From Hexactinellida sp. DTS-2022 (lineage: Eukaryota; Porifera; Hexactinellida): a stretch of 64,000 nt of DNA. The position numbers were made by a program, and so were the translations under genes. This document shows positions 54,255-64,000 of the stretch, piece after piece (positions within the stretch are counted from its first letter, which is position 1; each line of letters opens with the position of its first letter). The DNA lies in NCBI GenBank assembly GCA_028753945.1, contig JAPNXP010000001.1, positions 14,870,501 to 14,934,500 on the forward strand, read 5' to 3'. Below the pieces are notes generated by a model. The model ran no database searches and was not told the DNA's origin. It was given only the letters and a program-made list of their open reading frames with translations.

Positions 54255-54450
54255 TGACCTTTAGGTCGTTCAAACATTACGTCACGCTTGCAAGGGGAGA
54301 TGTTAAATAATGTGAACAAATCATCCTTACGTATTATAAAAAGGTCAAAAAGCGTGATACTGTATATAATGGATATAGTGATAATGGGGAGGACATGGGA
54401 TTGGCAAAATTATCACTATATATCCAATAAATCACTATATCCACTGTGTC
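54255..54450. repeat. fragment of the 44597-44925 MITE family plus TATAGTGATA repeats
   Basis: GTTCAAACATTACGTCACGC and AAAAGGTCAAAAAGCGTGA match the MITE interior. ATAATGGATATAGTGATAAT and its inverse follow at 54365-54440. Confidence 0.5.
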
Positions 54451-54689
54451 ACTGATCTAATATATGACCTTATAGTACATTGTCAATATTTCTCAAAAGT
54501 ATTCCTAAAAGTATAATCAAATTGAATCGAATTCAACTGGTAACGATATTAATACTGTAAAATATGTAATTATTGTACAGTATATATAATGAGATGTGTA
54601 TGATTTCGAGAAATTGCGTTACTTACCGTTTGAGTGCCTTTTGTCTCCAAAAATAAATAGTATTTCTGACAACTGATTTAGACATAATA

Positions 54690-55257
54690 ATGGGTATAGA
54701 ATTTTGGAAGCTATTTATATTAACTCTCTGCCTATTGTCTGTTTTGGCGCCTATTTCGCATTGTTGCTCCAGATCCTATTCGAAAGAGCTAGAACAATTC
54801 TGCAGCAAAAAGGAATTATAAAATTTCTCGCTTTATATAACATTCCTGAGGGCTGTCCTCTTAAACCAACCAATGACATCTTCGGGTTACAAGAAGAGCA
54901 CAAGTATGTACTATGATTCTATGAACCAATGGGGTTGTAGCTTTTGTGGGAAATTCTTTGCTTCGGAACAATTTTTAGATTTACATTTCGATCGTAAACA
55001 TGACCATGAGAGGAAAAGTGACCCAAAAGTTGCATGTTTGGCTGATTTTTGTGAGATTTTGAGTTGTGACATTGTGAATGAGTATATTTACAGGCTAGTT
55101 ATTGGGAAATGGCACTTTGTGTTGAATCTAAATTCGATAGATTGAAACAGAAATGTATAAGGTCTTTAGAAAATTGCTTGGTTACGAGTTTAGATGAAAG
55201 GAATGTTGAAATATTCCTGAACACAATACTTTTTATGTTCAGATTTGAGGTGTGAAA
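54690..55257 (+). pseudogene. secreted C2H2-like zinc-finger protein, apparently broken
   Basis: ATG 54690 gives a clear signal peptide (MGIEFWKLFILTLCLLSVLA). The frame hits TAA at codon 44 (54819-54821) but continues in phase to a single C2H2-like finger (C83, C86, H99, H104 in CSFCGKFFASEQFLDLHFDR) followed by VACLADFCEILSCD. A further frame change near 55100 leads into ALCVESKFDRLKQKCIRSLE and NCL, whose cysteines suit the same family, to TGA at 55257. I recall conserved eukaryotic proteins with one such finger followed by a CLADYCD-like motif, but cannot name them. No convincing GT-AG introns explain the breaks, so pseudogene is preferred; very short introns remain possible. Confidence 0.45.
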
Positions 55258-55596
55258 AGTATCATAATATACACAAAGATTCTGTGACAGATTTTTGTTA
55301 AATTTTTGAGGCTCGACCACCATTAGAAAAAAAATTACCTTCATTAATTAAGTTTTATTGCTTTCTTCGGAAGCTCTATATGTTGTGTATATTCCCTGCA
55401 AATTTCATCCAGAAATATTAAATTCTTTAGGAAATATGGTACCGGAACTAAATTATCTCCAATACAAATGGCCTAATTTTAGAAATCATTTTTTGAGCCG
55501 CAAAGACGTCCCAACATGTACACGCCTCTAGAAATGTATCAAGTATTTGATGATTTAATAGACTTAATGAATAGACAGATTACAAATACAAACAAA
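55258..55596. other. AT-rich spacer, nothing recognised
   Basis: 3' flank of the NHL gene on the minus strand. Confidence 0.35.
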
Positions 55597-56832
55597 TTAG
55601 AAACATTGCAGAGGATAATTAAAATTATGGGACACAACACAAATAATTCCTAATTTGGAGATACAAACTCCATAGGGCCTGATAAACTCTCCCCTTCCCT
55701 CTCCTTCCCTTCCCAAGGTGAGAATATGCTGTCCGGATTCAGAATATACCTTGATGGCATTACTCAAATGGTCGCTAATGATGATATTACCAGCTGAGTC
55801 CAAACAGAAGAAGAGAGTCTTAGCGACCAAACTGTCCTCTGTCCCTTGAGAGACACAGGAGCTGAGGGGGTGACCTTCTCGAGAGAAGAAATGGACACAT
55901 TCGGGACTCCTGTCTAGCACCACGATTCGATCAGCTGACAACTTAACGTCTTTAGGTTCATACAGCTGTCCTATTCCGATACAGGACTTGAATTTGAGGA
56001 GTTTCGAGTATACGCACACTCTGTTGTTGTTGCTATCTGCAACTAACACATCTCCGTTTGTGTCGATACAGAGTCCATGGGGACAGTCCAACTCTCCTTC
56101 TTTGGTGCCTTTATTTCCAGTTCTGTTCATGAGTTTGCAATCTTTCTTTCGGAACTGTAACAATACATGGTGCAATGGGTCGGTTACGAAAATGGACTCA
56201 TTATTGACAACTATTCCCCATGGACTCCCTAGCTTATCATTCCTGATCTGCGTCACAAACTCTCCCTTTAACGACACTATTTGCACACGATGGTTCCAAT
56301 AATCTGCTATGTACATTAGCTCAGTGGATTCATCGAATGCTATTCCTGCGGCATTCAATTCATTAGCACCTGCACCTAACTTCCCAGCTGTTAATACCGG
56401 TTCTCGCTTGAGAGAATAGTCCGGTATCTCACACGGGACTATCTCTCCTAGCTGGGATATCAGCTGTCGGATTGTGTCCCTATTTTCACACCTGATAACG
56501 GGACATAGGAATGTGGCAGATGGTCCCAGTTTATTAATGCCCTGTTGGTAGGCTTGTTTGGCCTGTTCATGGAACTCTAGGTTTGGATTAACCTTTATGC
56601 TCAGTTCCATCATTTGTTGCTGTACCCTTTCCAGTTCTTCTATGGCAGCGATACGAGTGGCCTCTTTGTTCGTGTGGTCCTCTCGCAGCTCACGGACCCT
56701 CTGGAGGAGAGCGTCCCTCCTCGCGATCAGCTGAACGATTAGGGGATCAAATGTTTGGAGGATGATAGTAGCAACATTGTCGAATTGGGCCATTTTATCG
56801 AAAGTTACATTTGTAGGCATATTAGTGGCCAT
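55597..56832 (-). CDS. coiled-coil plus NHL-repeat protein (MATNMP type)
   Basis: 411 codons from ATG 56832 to TAA, intronless. The coiled coil (residues about 20-120, RRDALLQRVRELREDHTNKE) is followed by six NHL blades (LMYIADYWNHRVQIVSLKGE, SIFVTDPLHHVLLQF, GDVLVADSNNNRVCVYS, IIISDHLSNAIKVYSESGQ). It is a third subfamily, clearly divergent from both the MATQIPEL and MASANV types but with the same length and architecture, so the cluster is an old family plus recent copies. No RING or B-box. The NIIISDHLSNAIKVYSESG blade matches the penultimate blade of the others. Confidence 0.85.
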   Translation of the reverse strand: MATNMPTNVTFDKMAQFDNVATIILQTFDPLIVQLIARRDALLQRVRELREDHTNKEATRIAAIEELERVQQQMMELSIKVNPNLEFHEQAKQAYQQGINKLGPSATFLCPVIRCENRDTIRQLISQLGEIVPCEIPDYSLKREPVLTAGKLGAGANELNAAGIAFDESTELMYIADYWNHRVQIVSLKGEFVTQIRNDKLGSPWGIVVNNESIFVTDPLHHVLLQFRKKDCKLMNRTGNKGTKEGELDCPHGLCIDTNGDVLVADSNNNRVCVYSKLLKFKSCIGIGQLYEPKDVKLSADRIVVLDRSPECVHFFSREGHPLSSCVSQGTEDSLVAKTLFFCLDSAGNIIISDHLSNAIKVYSESGQHILTLGREGEGRGEFIRPYGVCISKLGIICVVSHNFNYPLQCF

Positions 56833-58299
56833 TTTAAATTTAGGTATGAATTGAGTTTATTGAAATAAATTTTCAAATAATACAATTAATCTATTACAGA
56901 TCTTTCTTATACTTGTGTAACTTGAGAATACCAATGTACGTCAATGGTTGCTATGGTGATACCTGGAAAGTTAGGGAATTTTTCTTGGTTAATTGTGTCT
57001 ACTGTGCACAATAGAATAATCTGGAATTTTTTATCGGTTTAAAGTTGTATTCTATAAGTTCTATAAAATTCCCTTTTTGCCACAAACAATTCCAGTTCTT
57101 ATCTTACAGACATTATTGCGTTTTGCAAAACATAGATTCGTGATTAGAATTATACGCGCCTAAATACTTGGCGCCTAATTTTGTTCACTTAATATATAAT
57201 TTTGTATGTTTGTATCTTCCCGCCTAAACACTATTACATCACAATATATTGGCGCATAAATTGATTATACGTATATATGGAATGGCGCCGTTCAAACTCC
57301 AATTTCTGAAATTTAACTCCCTCATAGGCTCATACCTTCCAACTATGCAGGGATTTATCCCTTTGTCCACGCGTACTGGGATTTCCAGTTGAAACTAACA
57401 AACCTTGTTTCAACTTCCAAATACACAATTCGTGATTTTATATTTATTGCATAGTTATACTCTTGGTTTGTAAATAAACTGTAATTATTCGTGCTTCCAA
57501 GGGATTCCCTGGACATCCATTTTCATAAAAAGATAATCTATAGCAGCAACTAAATGAATGGCCACATAATTTGACATAAATATATTTCTCACTATGCATG
57601 TCTCAATTAACATCCGATCGAGCGCAATTTTGAGAGGTTCGAGCCATTTAGAAAAGTGTCCAAGAAAATAAACCATTATCCAAGGAATTCTTAGCTATTT
57701 TTGCAGGGATTTATTTCGACTGAGTTATAAATAAGCAACCTGGTCCCGAGGTGACTCTATTAAGCGGAATCGACGTAGTAAAAACAGATAGCCATTAGTT
57801 ATCAGTTCAGATCCATATAAGAGTCAGGTTCTTTGCAATGTACACAAATATTCTATGACAGATTTTCTGTTATATTATTGAAATATGTATGGTTTATTTG
57901 CCATTTGTATACGTATATATTAGTTGTTTACATGAAGTGTTGTTATGTCAAAATTTATCAAATGGAAAAGTTGGAAAGAAGTAAGCACACGAAAGAAAGT
58001 TGAATTTGTTGTTGTTGGTTTGTTTGTTTATTAATTATTCCGATAGTTTACTTTGTGTTTACGTAATTAATTGTGCAATTATACACTCCTCCTTATGTCA
58101 CGCTTTTTGACGATTTTGTAAAATAAAAAGATGGTCTGTCATACATTGGTTAACCCTCTCCCCTTGAAAGTGTTGCGTAACGTTTGAACGAACCTTATAG
58201 AGAATTTAGTTTCTGGTTAATGTTCGAATATAGTAGAACCCCGTTAGGAGAACACGGTTAATACTAATAGCACTATTCAGTCCCCTTCAGAGCCTTTTC
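56833..58299. other. gene-free region with repeat fragments
   Basis: It holds a decayed relative of the 1448-1780 MITE (about 57330-57385), the right copy of the 53860-54110 inverted repeat (57475-57725), a pogo-like end (CCCGAGGTGACTCTATTAAG at about 57753) and an inverted piece of the 44597-44925 family (58085-58200). No supported gene. Confidence 0.5.
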
Positions 58300-58549
58300 A
58301 ATGGTAATTAATGTTATTAGATGAATTGGTGAGCCATTAGAGAGAAAGATATTAGTGGATACCTTGTTTACTCAAATACTAACCCTAAGACAGTGGTTCC
58401 CAACCTGGGGTCCACGGTTGAAAAGGTTCGGAATCGCGGTCCTAAGGGCTGTTTTATCGCGAATAAATACTAAATATATCCACACCTCCTAGGAACTGAA
58501 ATCCGGGATTAAATGCAATCCGAGTAAATACGGTATTATTAATTAATGG

Positions 58550-58838
58550 TATTATAAGTAACAAGTATGCTGAACACGATTTTCGCATTTCTAATTTTTA
58601 ATAGAATATCTATTGTTATTGTTTACACAAATAAGTAAACAAATTAACGAAAATTCAAAATCAACCTAGAAGTTAGCTTTCAACGGGTATTATTGGTAGA
58701 CTAAATAAAATTTGGAAAATGGTAGAAAGGGTGGTATATAAAAATATAGAAAGGGTGAGGAGTAAGGCCGCAAAGCGGCCGTTAAATAGGGTATGTAGCA
58801 CCGATCCGTCGCAAAGCCACCGAAATCGAAGGGCTCGT
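58550..58838 (+). mobile_element. interspersed element, one core unit and 3' end
   Basis: One 142-bp-type core unit (AACAAGTATGCTGAACACG) is followed by GGCCGCAAAGCGGCC and GAAGGGCTCGT. It is absent from the corresponding place in segment 3 (about 61930-61950). Confidence 0.7.
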
Positions 58839-59199
58839 AGCAAATAGATACATGTTAATACCTTGCTTGTTCGTAAATAAATAGGAACTTTACAAGGAAC
58901 GTCATTTTTGCCTGATAAAATTGGAAAATAAGAATATATAGCGATTCACTTGAGACAATAGTATAGTAGTTTAATGATACTTAGCAGCACTGGGCGTTCC
59001 AATCCATTTCAAAGTGACACCTGTTAATACGACGTCGAGTGTAAGAAATAAAACTGTGGTGTATATGAATTATGAATACAATCGATTGGATGAATAAATT
59101 AATAAAATGAGTCAATTCTACATACATTATAACTACACAAGCACACAAACTAAAAGATATAGAAAGATTCAATCCAAATAAAGAAACCAGACATCATGG

Positions 59200-60431
59200 T
59201 TAGAACATCTGAATACAATGTTCAGGGTTTTGAGACACAACTATAATTCTACCTTCTCTATCCGTAGCTATCCCAGTAGGAGAGATAAGGTCTCCCCTTC
59301 CCTCTCCTCTCTTCCCAAACTTGTGTAACAGTTTTCCTCTGCTAGAGAATATCACAACAGAATGAGCTGAGAAGTCAGTCAGTAGAATATTGAATTCTCT
59401 GTCGAGACAGAAGTAACAAGGGTTAATCACTTGATTGCCTTCTTGCGTTATTAACTCTCTAATTAGCTAACGAGAGTAGTCATAGTAACTAATGCATGGA
59501 TTTCCAGCTGCCAGTACAACGATAATTTGTGGAGTTAGCTTGATATCAATCGGAAAGCTACAATTAGGAATGAATGAATTGAAAGTTAAATCCAAATTTA
59601 AACATTGAACGCGATGGTTGTTTACTTCACAAATGTAAATTAGATTATTCGCAGGTGAAATAGCCACCCCTCTTGGAAATTGAAATTCCAGTTCTTTTGT
59701 GCCTCCTCTCCCAACTGACTGTATGTATCTACCTTCGGTAGAGTATACAGTGATGGAATTAGCTCCATACTGTGTAACGTAGACTTTGTTAAGATGGATA
59801 CATATACCAGTTGGTACATTCATCTCGTCACTGAAAGTGAATAAGAATTCTAAAGATTCACTAAAGACTTGTACTCGATTATTACCGTCATCACAAATAT
59901 ACATATTATTCGTGTTAGAGTCAATAGCAATTGAACGAGGCCATTTGAACTCTCCAGGAGTTGAAGAGGTCTCCTCTCTGTGTTTCCCAGCTACCTTTAT
60001 AGGATTTCCTCTCTCCTTGTAGTCGCTACTCCTCTCACTCGAATCGATCCTGTCCTACTCAGTATTCCTTCTAGGTTTGTATCCCACTCCAGCTCCACTC
60101 GTCTCATCCTATCTCTAGCTTTCTCCAGACTAGCTTCTAGCTCTCTCATGCGGGCATCCAACTGTGCTATAATCTGTTTGAGAAGTTCTTGATTTTCATT
60201 ATCCGTGAGAGTAGCAATGTTTTGTTCTTTCGTTATTCTCAGCTGCTTAATCTGTTTACCAACTCCCTCTCCCCTGTAGACATCCTCTAGCTGCTGCAGC
60301 TCTGACAGCAGTGCTGTCTCTCTCTCTCGCAGCACCTGATGAGCTCTGGCTACTCTCTCCCGTAGCTCTACTCGCACCCTCTCTATCTGTGTCAGGAATG
60401 GATTCTCTACTGGCACATTAGCACTAGCCAT
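59200..60431 (-). pseudogene. NHL-repeat gene (MASANV type), copy 2, broken
   Basis: The start at ATG 60431 and the coiled coil (VRVELRERVARAHQVLRERE) are intact. A one-base deletion near 60022 (GTAGTCGCTACTCC against GTAGTCCGCTTCTCC in copies 1 and 3) shifts the frame before the propeller. A TAG at 59467-59469 replaces the Gln codon of the other copies (HQLI/RQLI to R-stop-LI). A three-base in-frame loss follows. The remaining blades are otherwise readable to the usual C-terminus (HCIQMF). Two independent lesions make it a pseudogene, and a MITE sits about 55 bases upstream of the start. Confidence 0.88.
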
Positions 60432-60485
60432 CTTGTGTAACTTGATACAAATATTAACGGAGTATTCCCATCAGTACCAGATATA

Positions 60486-60586
60486 CAGTCAACATCCGGT
60501 AACTCGAATGCCCGTTAACTCGAACATTCGTTATCTCGAACGGATTTTTCATTCCCCTGAGGGTTCGAGTTACCGGATGTTGACTG
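60486..60586. mobile_element. 101-bp pogo-like MITE, TA duplication
   Basis: CAGTCAACATCCGGTAACTC at the left and GAGTTACCGGATGTTGACTG at the right are exact inverses. TA lies on both sides. The equivalent place upstream of NHL copy 1 (about 52945) lacks it, giving the empty site. Confidence 0.9.
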
Positions 60587-60599
60587 TATACTAAATTAC

Positions 60600-61454
60600 G
60601 ATTAATAAATTCAGCCTAATTCCTAGTCAACTTAATCTACTAAAGCGGATAGAAATATTTGAACCACTCTATGCATAATTACTGCTAATTTCCATATTTA
60701 GCTTTAGGGGTTGTGTAGTTAATTCGCTCATTTAGTGCAAGTATTCCATTTTTCACGTTAGATAAATTATCATTACAATCTAGGACTTGAAGTTGGAACT
60801 AACAAAATACTTAATATTTTGTATTGTCTAGTTATCTTGTCGAATATGAGGGACCTAAATATTTTTGAAGAAACTCAATGAAAATAGCTGTTAGTGTTTA
60901 TCGAAAATTTAACAAAATTTGATTGTTAAAACATTGAAGGAGAGAATGCCTATTAGCTATCCATACAGTTTATTATTTATTATAGACTACACGAATGGCT
61001 AATTGGCGTTCTCTTCTTCAAAACTCTAAAATATATCGAAATATCAATGTGACTTCATCCGAGATTATACTATTGCCCAGTTCGCTTCATATCGAATCCA
61101 TGCGAAAGCTTCTTCTTACATTAATTCTTGTAGTGTTATGCTGCAACAGAGAACTCATACGTTTATGATGGAAGTAAGAAGACAGGTTTTTCTCAAATAC
61201 AAAAGACACAAATTTGAGGAACCTATATCTTATGCACCAGTAGAGAGGCTACCATAGACTCGGGAGAGGGAATGGTATGGCTTAAGGGCTACGAGTTCCC
61301 ATTGGAAGACACTTTTGCCGGAATTTGGATTATGATTAATAGAAATACTACCTCTTGTAAATTATTGATATGGGCATGCCCCTACCAACCTTACCAGAGC
61401 CTATCCTTATGAGGTTTATATTTTATAACTGATAAACATAACTATATATTTATA
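60600..61454. other. 5' flank of broken NHL copy, duplicated
   Basis: Matches 52950-53780. The possible small reading frame at 61100-61168 (signal-peptide-like) is described under 53475-53642. Confidence 0.5.
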
Positions 61455-61540
61455 GTTGTTAGTTTATGGACATGCCTGGTGTATCCCCGTGCACAGTAGT
61501 GTACCCGCGTGCACACCAGGACTTTCCATAAACTGCAACA
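61455..61540. repeat. short foldback insertion
   Basis: AGTTTATGGACATGCCTGGTG and CACCAGGACTTTCCATAAACT are near-exact inverses around GTGCAC motifs. The block is missing from the paralogous place near 53790. Confidence 0.75.
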
Positions 61541-61609
61541 TAGTGATGTTAGGTGTGTGAAGATTAAATGATATTTACCCGATTTACCAAAATATTTTGT
61601 AATACTGGT

Positions 61610-62265
61610 AATTAATGTTATTAGATGAATTGGTCCGTTCTTAGTGTGTGTTCATACTTTATTTACTCGAATACTAGCTAGCCCTAAGGCAGCGACTTCC
61701 AACCTTTTTAAAAGTGGACCTCCTATAGAAATATCAGACATTCTGTGGACCCCCTCGCATTGACATAAATTATGATTTATAATGAATGATGGTTCAAAAA
61801 ATTCTGATCGTGAATTTCCCGTTAGAAATGGGCTCAAAACATGTTTTGTTAGGCGTGATTTACTTAAATGAGAGACTCAAGATTTTAACTGAATTTTGAA
61901 ATGGGAATAGATCAATAAACCAAAATCAAAATTAGGAATATTCTTAAATAAATAGGAATTTTACACGGAACGTCATTTTTGCCTAATAAAATTGGAAAAT
62001 AAGTAGATATAGCGATTCACTTGAGACAATAGTATAATCTGCGTAGTAGTTTACTGATACTTAGCAGCACTGGGCGTTCCAATCCATTTCAAAGTGAGAC
62101 CTGTTAATACGAGTGTAATAAATAATACTGCGGTGTATATGAATAGAATCGATTGGATAAATAAATAAATAAAAGAGTCAATTCAACATACATTATAACT
62201 ACACAAGCACACAAACTAAAAGATATAGAAAGATTCAATCCAAATAAAGAAACCAGACATCATGG
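61610..62265 (-). repeat. 3' flank of NHL copy 3, duplicated segment 3
   Basis: It matches 58300-58540 and 58860-59200. It carries a decayed hAT end at 61690. No other gene. Confidence 0.6.
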
Positions 62266-63501
62266 TTAGAACATCTGAATACAATGTTCAGGGTTTCGAG
62301 ACACAACTATAACTCTACCTTCTCTATCCATAGCTATCCCAGTAGGATAGATAAGGTCTCCTCTTCCCTCTCCTCTCTTCCAAAACTTGTGTAACAGTTT
62401 TCCGCTGCTAGAGAATATCACAACAGAATGAGCTGAAAAGTCAGTGAATAGAATATTGCAATCTCTGTCGAGACAGAAGTAACAAGGGTGAATCACCTGC
62501 TTACCTTCTCCTCGTGGTATTATCTCCCTAATCAGTTGACGAGAGTAGTCATAGAAACGAATGCATGGATTTCCAAGTGTCAGTACAACAATATTCTGTG
62601 GAGTTAGCTTGATATCAAAGGGACTGTTACTATCAGGAATAAACGAATTGAAAGTCAAATCCAAATTCAAACATTGAACGCGATTGTTGTTCACGTCACA
62701 AATGTAAATTTGATTATTCACAGTTGATACAGCTACCCCTTTTGGATATTGAAATTCCAGTTCTTTCTCTCCTCCTCTCCCAACTGACTGTATGTATCTA
62801 CCTTCGGTAGAGTATACAGTGAGAGAATTAGTTCCATACTGTGTGACGTAGACTTTGTTAAGATGGATACAGATACCAAATGGTTCATTCATCTCTTCAC
62901 TGAAAGTCAATAAGGATTCTAAAGATTCACTAAAGACTTGTACTCGATTATTATCTCCATCACAAATATATATATTCTTCGTGTCAGAGTCAATAGCAAT
63001 TGAACGGGGACAGTAGAACTCTCCAGGAGTTGAAGAGGTCTTCTCTCTATGTTTCCCAGCTACCTTTATAGGATTTCCTTTCTCTTTGTAGTCCGCTTCT
63101 CCTCTCACTCGAATCGATCCTGTCCTACTCAGTATTCCTTCTAGGTTTGTATCCCACTCCAGCTCCACTCGTCTCATCCTATCTCTAGCTGTCTCCAGAC
63201 TAGCTTCTAGCTCTCTCATGCGGGCATCCAGTAGAGCCACACTCTGTTCGAGGATCTCTTGATTTTCGTTTTCTGTAAGGGTCGCAATGTTTTGCTCTTT
63301 CGTTATTCTCAGCTGATTAATCTGTTTACCAACTCCCTCTCCCCTGTAGACATCCTCCAGCTGCTGCAGCTCTGACAGCAGTGCTGTCTCTCTCTCTCGC
63401 AGCACCTGATGAGCTCTGGCTACTCTCCCCCGTAGCTCTACTCGCACCCTCTCTATCTGTGTCAGGAATGGACTCCCTACTGGCACATTAGCACTAGCCA
63501 T
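62266..63501 (-). CDS. coiled-coil plus NHL-repeat protein (MASANV type), copy 3
   Basis: The ATG at 63501 gives MASANVPVGSPFLTQ, matching copies 1 and 2; an open stretch upstream has no ATG. 411 codons to TAA, intronless and undamaged. Coiled coil residues 1-125, then six NHL blades (IYICDGDNNRVQVFSESLE, VYVTQYGTNSLTVYSTEG, IYICDVNNNRVQCLNLDL, GEGRGDLIYPTGIAMDREGR). The N-terminal half of the coiled coil is nearly identical among the copies. Differences concentrate at propeller loop positions and around residues 100-110 (ENQEILEQSVALLDARMREL). No RING or B-box. Confidence 0.87.
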   Translation of the reverse strand: MASANVPVGSPFLTQIERVRVELRGRVARAHQVLRERETALLSELQQLEDVYRGEGVGKQINQLRITKEQNIATLTENENQEILEQSVALLDARMRELEASLETARDRMRRVELEWDTNLEGILSRTGSIRVRGEADYKEKGNPIKVAGKHREKTSSTPGEFYCPRSIAIDSDTKNIYICDGDNNRVQVFSESLESLLTFSEEMNEPFGICIHLNKVYVTQYGTNSLTVYSTEGRYIQSVGRGGEKELEFQYPKGVAVSTVNNQIYICDVNNNRVQCLNLDLTFNSFIPDSNSPFDIKLTPQNIVVLTLGNPCIRFYDYSRQLIREIIPRGEGKQVIHPCYFCLDRDCNILFTDFSAHSVVIFSSSGKLLHKFWKRGEGRGDLIYPTGIAMDREGRVIVVSRNPEHCIQMF

Positions 63502-63534
63502 CTTGTGTAACTTGATTCCTAGCAAATATCTATA

Positions 63535-64000
63535 TTATTAAATCTCGATTGTTGTGTGTTTGTGTGTGTGTTTGTTTGTCCGGATTGTATTAAAGTGATG
63601 GGGGATAAGAAACCGCAATTAATATTGGGATATAAACTAACTTTCAAATGTTATAATTGGTAAACAAATGTTATAATAGGTAAACAAGTATGCTGAACAC
63701 GAATTTCGCATTTATAAATTTATGATATGAATATTTATTGTTGTTGTTTACACAAAATAGGTAAACAAATTTATGAAAATTCAAAATCAACCTAGAAGTT
63801 AGCTTTCAACGGGTATTATAGGTAAACAAGTATGCTAAACACGAATTTCGCATTTATAAATTTATGATATGAATATTTATTGTTGTTGTTTACACAAAAT
63901 AGGTAAACAAATTTATGAAAATTCAAAATCAACCTAGAAGTTAGCTTTCAACGGGTATTATAGGTAAACAAGTATGCTAAACACGAATTTCGCATTTATA
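63535..64000 (+). mobile_element. interspersed element with 142-bp tandem core, cut by window end
   Basis: AAATCTCGATTGTTGTGTGT, a GTTTG tract, then core units starting at 63679, 63821 and 63963 (period exactly 142). The last two visible units are almost identical, which suggests recent tandem amplification. Confidence 0.8.

Larger units (their letters stand above)
58300..61570 (-). repeat. NHL module, duplicated segment 2
   Basis: It shares 3' flank (ATGTTATTAGATGAATTGGT, a decayed hAT end at 58391, AACGTCATTTTTGCCT), gene and 5' flank with segment 3 (61610-63520) and, from 58930 on, with segment 1 (51415-53770). The unit is about 3.3 kb and segments 2 and 3 are adjacent. Confidence 0.8.

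Noticed and set aside
57475-57725. Calling the GHFSKWLEPLKIALDRML frame a gene.
   Set aside because: Only about 60 codons, present as one of two decayed inverted copies, with no start or domain I can support.
11673-59469. Several genes have single in-frame TAA/TAG codons (11673, 14589, 16155, 30628, 54819, 59467), raising the idea of stop-codon reassignment.
   Set aside because: Intact genes here end with TAA (hAT, NHL, MFS copy 1) or TGA (RAB3GAP1, one NHL copy) exactly where paralogues end, and the affected genes carry other lesions. Ordinary pseudogenisation is simpler.

Overview
The window reads as nuclear DNA of an invertebrate animal. It carries metazoan-type genes (a RAB3GAP1 homologue, an ABCC4/MRP4-like ABC transporter, TRAF-like and TRIM/NHL-like proteins, a sugar-porter MFS gene). 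Most have few or no introns and sit in AT-rich, repeat-laden DNA with GT-AG introns. A sponge, possibly a glass sponge, would fit, but this is inference from gene content, not a species identification.

Layout. 1-3.4 kb: the 5' part of a coiled-coil gene running off the left edge, then MITEs and a short interspersed element. 3.4-10 kb: a fragment of an SLC38-like transporter, an intact intronless RAB3GAP1, and a two-exon coiled-coil gene; these last two are clearly more GC-rich than the rest. 10.2-14.1 kb: a Ginger1-type DNA transposon (integrase plus OTU protease, CCGG target duplication) inserted in the end of a hAT-like MITE, inside an outer inverted-repeat element. 14.1-17.7 kb: two broken TRAF-like paralogues in a tandem duplication. 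17.9-23.3 kb: MITEs with perfect 8-bp target duplications and an apparently intact Buster-type hAT transposon. 23.6-34 kb: a large inverted duplication whose arms carry two near-identical MFS transporter genes. 34-35.3 kb: an NHL gene. 37.2-42.2 kb: an ABCC gene broken by frameshifts and by a 1.08-kb palindromic insertion. 42.5-47.7 kb: gene-poor, repeat-rich. 47.7-51.1 kb: an NHL gene between two copies of one MITE whose flanking target duplications are swapped. 51.6-63.5 kb: four more NHL loci (one a pseudogene), three of them in repeated segments, plus a small secreted C2H2-like gene remnant. 63.5-64 kb: an interspersed element with a 142-bp tandem core running off the right edge.

How it fits together. 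Five intact and one broken copy of a coiled-coil + NHL propeller gene (no RING, no B-box) occupy the right half. Their copy number appears to have been driven by tandem duplication and by transposon-bounded movement. Direct comparison of paralogous segments inside the window supplies empty sites for several insertions. The most unusual structure is the MITE-bounded NHL unit at 47741-51116, which looks like integration of a gene-bearing circle or a composite hAT transposition.
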